The notes: a model not told the origin generated them from the letters alone. Counted from the first letter of the stretch, positions 1-5,005 are shown. The stretch is 5,316 nucleotides of DNA from Anaerolineae bacterium (GCA_003524705.1 DQGV01000221.1:1-5316), one strand, 5' to 3'. A program made the numbers and translations.

Positions 1-1
1 C

Positions 2-694
2 CACACGATTCATTACAAGGGGATAATTGATCTTGTCACTGAAGCAGACCATGCCTCCGAAGCATTTTTGTTAAATGAAATTGCTTCTAAATTCCCCGGC
101 GGTCATATTTTGACAGAAGAAACTGGAAGCATTGAAGGTCAGAACGCAGACCTTTGGTACATTGACCCATTAGATGGCACGGTCAATTATGCTCATCATA
201 TTCCTATCTTTTGTGTATCCATTGGATTTGCACTCAATGGAAAAATGTCTCACGCCGCAGTGTATGACCCACTACGTGATGAAATGTTTTCTGCTGAAAG
301 AGGCAAAGGTGCATTTTTGAATGGAAACAAGATTCAAGTATCTGAAACAAAAGAATTAGGCAAAAGTTTGTTGGTGACAGGTTTTCCTTATGACACATGG
401 AACACCGAATTAGATAATTTCAAATATTTTGAACGACTCGGAAAAAAGACTCAAGGCGTGCGTAGACTTGGCTCCGCCGCATTAGATGGTTGTTATGTTG
501 CCGCAGGTCGTTTTGATGCGTTTTGGGAATTTAAATTGAAACCTTGGGATATCGCCGCCGCTGGTTTGATTTGTGAAGAAGCCGGTGCAAAAGTCACCGC
601 TGTGGATGGGAGAGATAATTATCTTTCCGCGCCATTATCTATTATTGCATCCACACCGGGGATTTATGAAGAATTGAAAGAGCAGTTGAGGTGA
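2..694 (+). CDS. Inositol monophosphatase family protein, 5'-truncated by the window edge
   Basis: Mg2+-dependent sugar-phosphatase of the IMPase/SuhB superfamily. The family hydrolyses myo-inositol-1-phosphate or related phosphomonoesters in the cytoplasm; the exact substrate cannot be read from sequence. The frame is open from base 2, so the 230 visible residues lack roughly the first 30-40 of a typical 260-270 aa protein. Counting from base 2, visible family signatures are DLVTEAD (residues 10-16), the metal-binding EE pair (39-40), the core motif WYIDPLDGTVNY (52-63) with both metal-ligand aspartates, and the C-terminal signature PWDIAAAGLICEEAGA (181-196) with the third catalytic aspartate (183). 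All key residues seem present, so the enzyme is probably active. The TTG at base 68 lies inside the conserved fold and is not the real start. The gene ends in TGA and is followed by what looks like a decayed gene. I am sure of the family, not of the substrate. Confidence 0.93.
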   Translation, partial: HTIHYKGIIDLVTEADHASEAFLLNEIASKFPGGHILTEETGSIEGQNADLWYIDPLDGTVNYAHHIPIFCVSIGFALNGKMSHAAVYDPLRDEMFSAERGKGAFLNGNKIQVSETKELGKSLLVTGFPYDTWNTELDNFKYFERLGKKTQGVRRLGSAALDGCYVAAGRFDAFWEFKLKPWDIAAAGLICEEAGAKVTAVDGRDNYLSAPLSIIASTPGIYEELKEQLR

Positions 695-879
695 AAACTA
701 TTCAAAATCTAATACACGAAGATTTGATGGTCACAGACGGCGTTTATGGTGTCTATCAGATTTAGACGTGAAGGAACAAATACCTTTGTTCAGTAGGGCG
801 GATCGGATAATGCAGACAAAAAAATGTGATTGCCTTACTTGAACAGTTATTGCAACAATTGAAAAAATCTTCTATATAA
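691..879 (+). pseudogene. Possible decayed small gene (frameshifts and one internal stop)
   Basis: A GTG at 691-693 overlaps the TGA of the IMPase gene (GTGA) and opens 24 codons reading VKTIQNLIHEDLMVTDGVYG and on to a TAG at 763-765. The reading then continues plausibly in another frame from about base 755 (RFRREGTNTFVQ, stop TAG at 794-796, GGSDNADKK). After a run of seven A's (818-824) it resumes in the first frame as VIALLEQLLQQLKKSSI, ending in TAA at 877-879. The three pieces join into a protein-like string with an amphipathic C-terminal helix, as expected of a gene broken by two indels and one nonsense mutation. I do not recognise the family. It may instead be plain intergenic DNA. 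The position, coupled to the IMPase stop, suggests a former operon partner. Confidence 0.4.
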
Positions 880-889
880 GACACGATTT
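880..889. repeat. Left copy of 10-bp direct repeat GACACGATTT
   Basis: GACACGATTT occurs here and again in the same orientation at 1636-1645. The two copies bracket the AT-rich minus-strand gene. The octamer TATATAAG (873-880), which touches this copy, also recurs at 1663-1670. The copies could be a target-site duplication or recombination scar from insertion of the gene between them, or a chance repeat. No transposase or terminal inverted repeats are visible. Confidence 0.4.
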
Positions 890-898
890 GCACTAATT

Positions 899-1612
899 TT
901 ATTTCCATGATCTTTGGAATTTGTTTAATACTTTTACTGCACTCCCTACAACATTACTAATATATGGAATAAATTCTAAAAAGTGGTCATCTATAGGTAT
1001 CATAAAATTTAACCATTTTCCATTTGGTAAAGCATACATACGAAATTGTGAATGATAGAAAGGAGTTTTATGAAAGATAGCCTTTCCGTCTGAATGTCCA
1101 ACTAATACTTGACTTCCAAAATGAACAGGTTTAAAAATTTTGGAATCAACAAAATCAAAGAAGTTAATGTCAAAGTTTTGAACCGTAACCAATACTTTAT
1201 GTTTATCGGTATTACTGATTTTCATAATGTTACCAAGAAAACCTTGTTTGGGATGATATGGCTGAATTTCTTCTAAATAATTATAGAGATTTGGGTCAAA
1301 CCTTGATATTAATGAAATTACTTTTATATTTTCAAAATTATCTTTAGTGAAAGCGTAGGGAAAGTCAGTAGAAATCGTTTTCCCATCTTTCTTTTTTGGA
1401 AACCCTCTTTGTTCACAATAGTCTTTAAAAGCGTAATTTAATGCAGAACGAATATTGTTTACAATATCTCCTAAGTATCCTCCCATTTTTTTTAATTGCT
1501 TTTTGTCTTGCGACAACACGTATTTCCCACACAATTCTAATGCTCTTGTAGCATATTCTTGTGCTTGTTCAGTCTTAATAATAATATTTTCCCTTGTTTC
1601 TGAACTAATCAT
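899..1612 (-). CDS. Hypothetical protein with RSAL(N/D) and DKH(K/R) motifs, AT-rich
   Basis: Protein of 237 aa, of no function I can name. It resembles a widespread bacterial family of hypothetical proteins built around an N-terminal helical region with an N-(L/I)-RSALD-like motif (here NNIRSALNY, 52-60), then a short FP segment (84-85), an IQPYH motif (116-120) and a N-x-DKH(R/K) motif (134-139). The N-terminal half is helical and somewhat HEPN-like by eye, and the C-terminal half looks mostly beta. There is no signal peptide or membrane segment. A toxin or nucleic-acid role for such proteins is speculation, and no antitoxin partner lies next to it. The gene is visibly AT-richer than its neighbours (28% GC in the sampled bases 1141-1200, versus 57% and 40% in two sampled surE lines), sits beside tRNA genes and is bracketed by a 10-bp direct repeat, which suggests transfer. 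The ATG start lacks a Shine-Dalgarno; TATTAA lies 9 bp upstream. Confidence 0.75.
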   Translation of the reverse strand: MISSETRENIIIKTEQAQEYATRALELCGKYVLSQDKKQLKKMGGYLGDIVNNIRSALNYAFKDYCEQRGFPKKKDGKTISTDFPYAFTKDNFENIKVISLISRFDPNLYNYLEEIQPYHPKQGFLGNIMKISNTDKHKVLVTVQNFDINFFDFVDSKIFKPVHFGSQVLVGHSDGKAIFHKTPFYHSQFRMYALPNGKWLNFMIPIDDHFLEFIPYISNVVGSAVKVLNKFQRSWK

Positions 1613-1635
1613 AGTTAATACTTAATAGCTTTATT

Positions 1636-1645
1636 GACACGATTT
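1636..1645. repeat. Right copy of 10-bp direct repeat GACACGATTT
   Basis: Second copy of the GACACGATTT direct repeat seen at 880-889. It lies 23 bp upstream of the start codon of the AT-rich minus-strand gene and 25 bp from the 3' end of the neighbouring CAU tRNA gene. The two copies enclose 746 bp holding that gene alone. Confidence 0.4.
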
Positions 1646-1670
1646 TCGTTTTTGTTCTCCCTTATATAAG

Positions 1671-1743
1671 TGGGCCCGGTAGGATTCGAACCTACGACCA
1701 AGCGATTATGAGTCGCCTGCGCTAACCGCTGCGCCACGGGCCC
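1671..1743 (-). tRNA. tRNA with CAU anticodon, probably tRNA-Ile2 (k2CAU), possibly elongator Met
   Basis: A full 73-nt cloverleaf on the minus strand: acceptor GGGCCCG/CGGGCCC, D-stem GCGC, anticodon stem GGCGA/TCGCT (one G-U), loop CTCATAA with anticodon CAT (1708-1710), T-arm GTAGG-TTCGAAT-CCTAC, discriminator A. No CCA is encoded. The initiator is excluded because the first acceptor pair is a normal G-C and the anticodon stem lacks three G-C pairs. The anticodon arm and variable loop match, from memory, the E. coli minor isoleucine tRNA, and the acceptor has C4-G69 and C5-G68, which favour the TilS-modified Ile2 reading AUA. An elongator Met assignment is still possible. It is probably co-transcribed with tRNA-Gly upstream. 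Confidence 0.95.
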
Positions 1744-1760
1744 CATTCTGTTGAAAGTGA

Positions 1761-1813
1761 AAGGTTGCAAGTTGAAAGTTTCAAACCACCTTGAACCTTT
1801 GACCTGCAACCTT
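1761..1813. repeat. Imperfect inverted repeat (hairpin) in the tRNA-Gly/tRNA-Ile2 spacer
   Basis: The arms 1761-1784 and 1791-1813 pair at 21 of 23 positions (one G-U, two mismatches), with one bulged base and a 6-nt ACCACC loop. The unit is built from GGTTGCAAG and GTTGAAAGT-like words, and GTTGAAAGT also occurs directly repeated at 1750-1758 and 1771-1779. It fills most of the 82-nt spacer between two minus-strand tRNAs. It lacks a following T-run on either side, so it is not a standard terminator. It may be a small interspersed repeat, or a processing signal separating the two tRNA precursors. Confidence 0.7.
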
Positions 1814-1825
1814 CAACTAAACCAG

Positions 1826-1897
1826 AGCGGGAGATGGGATTCGAACCCACGAATATCAGCTTGGAAGGCTGACGCCTTACCACTTGGCGACTCCCGC
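1826..1897 (-). tRNA. tRNA-Gly(UCC)
   Basis: A 72-nt cloverleaf on the minus strand: acceptor GCGGGAG/CTCCCGC, D-arm GCC...GGC, anticodon stem TCAGC/GCTGA, loop CTTCCAA with anticodon TCC (1863-1865), T-arm GTGGG-TTCGAAT-CCCAT. The discriminator is U73, the base expected for bacterial glycine tRNAs and an independent check on the identity. No CCA is encoded. It reads GGA and GGG codons. It is the first gene of a two-tRNA minus-strand unit, with the CAU tRNA 82 nt downstream. Confidence 0.96.
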
Positions 1898-1913
1898 AAA
1901 ACGAACGGGCTGA

Positions 1914-1943
1914 ATTTTACTACATAGTTAATCACCTTGCCAA
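1914..1943 (-). promoter_or_regulatory. Predicted promoter of the tRNA-Gly / CAU-tRNA unit
   Basis: On the minus strand, TTGGCA (1943-1938) and TAAAAT (1919-1914) are separated by 18 bp. The expected start point, near 1907, is about 10 nt before the tRNA-Gly 5' end, a normal short leader for a tRNA transcript. The -35 box overlaps that of the plus-strand tRNA-Arg promoter. Confidence 0.55.
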
Positions 1944-1965
1944 TAGCACAACCTTACAGTAAAAT
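1937..1965 (+). promoter_or_regulatory. Predicted promoter of tRNA-Arg
   Basis: TTGCCA (1937-1942) and TAAAAT (1960-1965) are separated by exactly 17 bp, the optimal sigma-70 spacing. The start point would be near 1972, about 12 nt before the mature tRNA 5' end. The -35 hexamer is nearly the same bases as the -35 of the opposite promoter, because TTGCCAA reads TTGGCAA on the other strand. Confidence 0.6.
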
Positions 1966-1983
1966 ACCACACGCAAAATTAAT

Positions 1984-2060
1984 GCCCTCGTAGCTCAGTG
2001 GATTAGAGCGTTTGCTTGCGGAGCAATAGGTCGGCGGTTCGAGTCCGTCCGAGGGCGCCA
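1984..2060 (+). tRNA. tRNA-Arg(GCG), with encoded CCA
   Basis: A 74-nt cloverleaf (1984-2057) followed by a genomic CCA (2058-2060). Acceptor GCCCTCG/CGAGGGC, D-stem GCTC/GAGC, anticodon stem TTTGC/GCAAT with a terminal U-U mismatch, loop TTGCGGA with anticodon GCG (2018-2020), T-arm GGCGG-TTCGAGT-CCGTC. Arginine identity is supported by C35, by A20 in the D-loop (GGATTA) and by discriminator G73. A G34 arginine tRNA for CGC/CGU is uncommon, since most bacteria use ACG edited to ICG by TadA. It is transcribed alone and ends at the strong terminator just downstream. Confidence 0.93.
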
Positions 2061-2064
2061 TCAG

Positions 2065-2092
2065 AAAAGAAGCGATTAATCGCTTCTTTTTT
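2065..2092 (+). terminator. Rho-independent terminator after tRNA-Arg
   Basis: A perfect inverted repeat, 2065-2077 against 2078-2090, gives a stem with core AGAAGCG/CGCTTCT and an ATTAAT loop, followed by a run of six T's to 2092. It begins five bases after the encoded CCA. Because the left arm starts with AAAA, the palindrome could also stop transcripts arriving from the right, though none is expected there. Confidence 0.88.
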
Positions 2093-2105
2093 GTTTAAAG
2101 AACTA

Positions 2106-2168
2106 GCCACGAATTTTGCGAATTCACACGGATTTTTAAAATCAGCGAAAATTCGCGTAATCCGTGGC
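2106..2168. repeat. 63-bp imperfect palindrome, interspersed-repeat type (CCACG...CGTGG)
   Basis: The outer arms GCCACG (2106-2111) and CGTGGC (2163-2168) are perfectly inverted. The inversion continues inward with GCGAATT (2118-2124) against AATTCGC plus AT-rich matches. It contains several copies of the ACGAATT/ACGGATT word. From general familiarity, such CCACGAATT-type palindromes recur many times in intergenic regions of environmental bacteria, including Chloroflexi. Copy number in this genome cannot be judged from one window. It lies between the tRNA-Arg terminator and the surE promoter and carries no ORF. Confidence 0.65.
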
Positions 2169-2236
2169 AAAGGGTTTTTAAAACGTAATTAATAGAATAA
2201 CATCATTTCAATTAACGGATTGACCTACAAAAGATT

Positions 2237-2242
2237 TATAAT
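2237..2242 (+). promoter_or_regulatory. -10 box of surE, predicting a leaderless transcript
   Basis: A consensus TATAAT lies exactly 7 bp before the surE ATG at 2250, so a normal start point falls on, or one base before, the A of the ATG. There is no Shine-Dalgarno before that ATG. A -35 is poor; the best is TTAACG at 2212-2217 with a 19-bp spacer. Confidence 0.55.
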
Positions 2243-2249
2243 CAACCCT

Positions 2250-3059
2250 ATGAAAAAAAATAAACCACATATCTTATTAACCAACGACGATGGCATTGGC
2301 TCACCTGGCTTATGGGCGGCGGCGGGTGAACTTGCAAAAGTTGGCTTCGTCACTGTTGCCGCGCCGCGTGAACAATCTACTGCTATGGGGCGCAGTTTAC
2401 CCAGCACATCCGATGGAATTATTCACGAACAAAAAATGCAAGTCATTGGTCAAGAATGGGATGTATATGCTGTTGGTGGCTCACCGGCTCAAGCCGTTTT
2501 ACATGGCTTGCTTGAAATCGTCCCGCACAAACCAGATTTAATTGTTTCAGGAATTAATTACGGTGAAAATGTCGGTCTCGGAATCACAATCTCCGGTACA
2601 GTTGGTGCCGCAATGGAAGCGGCGTCTATGGGTTATCCGTCACTGGCAGTGTCACTTGAAACCGATGCAAGTTATCATCTCACGCATTCAGATGATATTG
2701 ATTTCGCAAGCGCAGGATATTTCACCGCATACTTTGCAAAGATGATGTTAGATAAAAAATTATTTGATGGCGTAGATTTATTAAAAGTGGAAGTACCGCG
2801 TCATGCCACGCCTCAAACTGGGTGGCAAGTGGCGAGATTATCTCGTCAGCGATATTACGAACCATTTCCCGCGGAAAGAGAGTCGTGGGATAAACCTGGC
2901 GCAATTAGTTATCGCCACGAAGTGTTAGCAGATACCGAACCCGATGATACCGATGCGTATGTTTTGAGAATAAAGAAAATGGTTGCTGTCACGCCATTGA
3001 ATTTGGATATGACTGCACGGGTAGATTTAAAAGAGTTTGAAAATTACTTAAGAAAATAA
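2250..3059 (+). CDS. surE: 5'/3'-nucleotidase (survival protein SurE)
   Basis: Cytoplasmic divalent-metal-dependent phosphatase. The SurE family dephosphorylates 5'- and 3'-nucleoside monophosphates, and some members act on polyphosphate. At 269 aa the length is normal. The signatures are in order: N-terminal LLTNDDGI (9-16) with metal-binding D13 and D14; APREQSTAMG (38-47) with S43, equivalent to the serine ligand; GSPAQAV (77-83); PDLIVSGIN (95-103) with ligand N103; and SGTVGAAMEAA (115-125) in the active-site loop. All predicted catalytic and metal residues are intact. I chose ATG 2250 because it places the fold start seven residues in, as in other SurE proteins, and because a TATAAT box lies just ahead. 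The in-frame TTG at 2220 would put the -10 box inside the gene. A membrane protein gene follows three bases after the stop, in the same frame, so the two form an operon. Confidence 0.95.
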   Translation: MKKNKPHILLTNDDGIGSPGLWAAAGELAKVGFVTVAAPREQSTAMGRSLPSTSDGIIHEQKMQVIGQEWDVYAVGGSPAQAVLHGLLEIVPHKPDLIVSGINYGENVGLGITISGTVGAAMEAASMGYPSLAVSLETDASYHLTHSDDIDFASAGYFTAYFAKMMLDKKLFDGVDLLKVEVPRHATPQTGWQVARLSRQRYYEPFPAERESWDKPGAISYRHEVLADTEPDDTDAYVLRIKKMVAVTPLNLDMTARVDLKEFENYLRK

Positions 3060-3062
3060 ATA

Positions 3063-3830
3063 TTGAGCATTTTTATTCTCAAATTAATTCTTGCCCCCAT
3101 TATTATTGGTTCGGCAAGTTTGGCAGGTAGAAAATGGGGAGCCTCCGTGAGCGGATGGCTCGTTGGGCTTCCACTTACATCAGGTCCAGTTGTATTTTTT
3201 CTAGCATTAAGTCACAACCGTGCATTTGTATTTGAAAGTATTCAAGGTGTGCTAAGTGGTTTATTTTCTATTGTGGCGTTTACAATTGCTTATGCTTGGT
3301 CTGCGAAAAAATTTAATTGGGTCATTTCATTTTTTATAAGCATGATGGTATTTGTAATCATTGCAATCCCTTTTCAAGATTTCAATTTACCGTTTATCAC
3401 AATTTTTATTGGAAACATCCTCGCCATTTTACTTGCCGTGTTTCTCATGCCAAAATCTGAAAACATAAAATCTACAGCTGTGCCAGGCAAATGGGATATT
3501 CCATTGCGCATCTTGCTGGGTACAAGTTTTATTATTCTTCTTACGGGGATTGCTCCCTACATTGGTGCGCGCTTAACAGGTTTGCTTACCATGATTCCGT
3601 TATACGTCAGCATTCTGACGATTTTTGCTCACCGGCAAGATGGTGCTAATTCAGCCATTAACGTCTTACGCGGATTAAGTTATGGCTTATTTGCCTTCGC
3701 TTCTTTTTACCTTACACTTGGTTTGTTAATCCTCAACAGTAATTTAGCATTTGCATTTTTATCAGCAATTCTTGCCGCTTTATGCACACAAGGAATCACA
3801 TTATTGATATTGAATCGCAAGAAAATTTAA
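3063..3830 (+). CDS. Integral membrane protein of unknown function, internally duplicated
   Basis: A 255-aa, very hydrophobic protein with about eight predicted membrane segments and almost no soluble part beyond a short loop near residues 130-147. I know similar uncharacterised bacterial proteins with the LAGR.WG...GWLVGLPLTSGP signature (here 20-42) but no proven substrate. The C-terminal half resembles GlpM/DUF3147-like small membrane proteins by eye (IPLY, then a charged loop). Residues 25-73 and 167-215 align without gaps at an offset of 142, with 12 identities including G26/G168, G31/G173, P37/P179 and the G..SGLF/G..YGLF block, so the protein is a tandem duplication. Translation must begin at TTG 3063, since surE's TAA ends at 3059 in the same frame and the next methionine is near residue 94. 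No Shine-Dalgarno is visible, so reinitiation from surE is likely. A transport role is only a guess. Confidence 0.82.
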   Translation: MSIFILKLILAPIIIGSASLAGRKWGASVSGWLVGLPLTSGPVVFFLALSHNRAFVFESIQGVLSGLFSIVAFTIAYAWSAKKFNWVISFFISMMVFVIIAIPFQDFNLPFITIFIGNILAILLAVFLMPKSENIKSTAVPGKWDIPLRILLGTSFIILLTGIAPYIGARLTGLLTMIPLYVSILTIFAHRQDGANSAINVLRGLSYGLFAFASFYLTLGLLILNSNLAFAFLSAILAALCTQGITLLILNRKKI

Positions 3831-3831
3831 T

Positions 3832-4998
3832 TTATAAAAATATTAATCCAAACAAACCCGCACCCAAAACCACCCAAGCGACTGCCCATTTGGATTTGGA
3901 TGCAAATAAGACAATTAATGCAAATGAAAAAATTATCAAAGCGGGGATTGAATTAATGGTTTCTATCAAAATATAAATTGCTGTAGCAGAGATTAAACCA
4001 ACTACTCCTGCTGTGATGCCATCTAAAAAGGCGTGGGCAGATTTGTTTTCGACGAGTTTTTCTAAAGTTTCATGTCCAATCATGGTGAAGGAAAAGGCTG
4101 GGGCGAAGACTCCGATAGTCATTAAGATCGCGCCAATTGCTCCACCGCCGATGTAACCAACAAAAGTTGAGAAGATAATTAATGGGGCAGGTAATAAACC
4201 TGATAATGCAAGTCCGTCTAAAAATTGGGCATTGGTCATCCATGCGCCGATTTCAACTGCATCACGTTGAATGAATGGAATAGCTGTGTATGCGCCGCCG
4301 AAGGTTAATAAGCCTGCTCTTAAACCTGAAATAAAAAGAGTTAATCGTGTAGATGAATAAATAGTAGGAGCGAGAGAATTTAGAGAATTGGCGGGAGAAA
4401 TGCTGAAGAGAAAATAAATGCTGATGAAAACAGAAACAAGTATCAGTGTGAGGGCGAAGCGTGTATTTCCTCGCGTTGCAAATGTGAAAATGAATCCTGA
4501 AATCAAAAGTGTGATTAAGAAATTTATTTCCAACAGTTGAGCAATGAAAGCTAGAATCGCAATCGCCCAAAGCCATTTATTTTTGTGTAAAGCATGTGAG
4601 CCGATGCGATGCACAGCGCGGATAATCAACGCGGCGACGGCGGGTTGCATGCCAAGAAAAATGGATTGAAAAAGTTGAGATGTGATTCCGTAAGTAACAT
4701 AAAACCATGAAAGCGCGAACATCATCAAAAGACCTGGCAAAATAAAACTAAAGCCTGCAATAAATGCACCTATGCGGCCGCGTGCCAGCAAGCCAAAATA
4801 TACACAAAGTTCAGTTGCTTCGGGACCTGGCAAGGCTTGATACACAGCCAGCACGCGATTGAATCTTTCGGATGTAATCCATTTTTCTTCTTCAACCAGT
4901 TCTTGGCGAATCATGGCAATTTGTGCAAAAGGTCCGCCCCATGCGAGGAATCCGAAACGGAGGAATTTAAGAAAAAGTTGAATGTATGTGATTTGCAT
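3832..4998 (-). CDS. chrA: Chromate transporter (CHR family), two-domain type
   Basis: Polytopic inner-membrane transporter of the CHR superfamily. Characterised members export chromate, and some CHR proteins have been linked to sulfate; the substrate here is inferred from family only. At 388 aa it is the long, two-domain form. The N-terminal unit has FLRFGFLAWGGP (12-23), the charged segment IRQELVEEEKW (30-40) and ALPGPEA (55-61). The C-terminal unit repeats the pattern with GLLTFGGAYTAIP (229-241), GAWMT (251-255) and GLLPAPL (267-273). The two align without gaps at an offset of 213 (W40/W253, P57/P270, P59/P272), showing the family duplication intact. I prefer the ATG at 4998, because its product starts like other CHR proteins and a TATAAT box lies 7 bp ahead. 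A TTG at 5046 would add 16 hydrophobic residues. It is convergent with the membrane gene (1 bp between stops) and divergent from the DUF3090 gene. Confidence 0.9.
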   Translation of the reverse strand: MQITYIQLFLKFLRFGFLAWGGPFAQIAMIRQELVEEEKWITSERFNRVLAVYQALPGPEATELCVYFGLLARGRIGAFIAGFSFILPGLLMMFALSWFYVTYGITSQLFQSIFLGMQPAVAALIIRAVHRIGSHALHKNKWLWAIAILAFIAQLLEINFLITLLISGFIFTFATRGNTRFALTLILVSVFISIYFLFSISPANSLNSLAPTIYSSTRLTLFISGLRAGLLTFGGAYTAIPFIQRDAVEIGAWMTNAQFLDGLALSGLLPAPLIIFSTFVGYIGGGAIGAILMTIGVFAPAFSFTMIGHETLEKLVENKSAHAFLDGITAGVVGLISATAIYILIETINSIPALIIFSFALIVLFASKSKWAVAWVVLGAGLFGLIFL

Positions 4999-5005
4999 AA
5001 TAATA

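Noticed and set aside
1661..1670. CTTATATAAG palindrome as the terminator of the minus-strand tRNA unit
   Set aside because: It is a 10-bp AT-rich palindrome with no loop, no GC core and no following T-run on the minus strand.
1671..1743. Initiator tRNA-fMet
   Set aside because: It has a CAU anticodon, but the first acceptor pair is G-C rather than the C-A mismatch, and the three consecutive G-C pairs of the initiator anticodon stem are absent.
1615..1809. 64-codon minus-strand open frame across the CAU tRNA gene
   Set aside because: It runs straight through a complete tRNA cloverleaf and the spacer hairpin and has no protein-like composition beyond the tRNA sequence itself.
1744..1825. CRISPR-like repeat in the tRNA spacer
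   Set aside because: The repeated words are short, imperfect and inverted, with no regular spacers and no cas genes nearby.
2220..2242. TTGACC (2220-2225) as the -35 of the surE promoter
   Set aside because: Only 11 bp separate it from TATAAT at 2237, too short for a sigma-70 promoter.
2220..2249. TTG at 2220 as an upstream start of surE
   Set aside because: It would add ten non-conserved residues, has no ribosome site, and would contain the TATAAT box. The ATG at 2250 fits the family's N-terminus.
2290..2904. Several short open frames on both strands within surE
   Set aside because: All overlap the conserved SurE coding sequence and show no recognisable protein features.
4262..4576. 104-codon minus-strand frame inside chrA
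   Set aside because: It lies wholly inside the well-supported chrA reading frame, and its Phe/His/Ser/Cys-rich translation is typical of an out-of-frame shadow.
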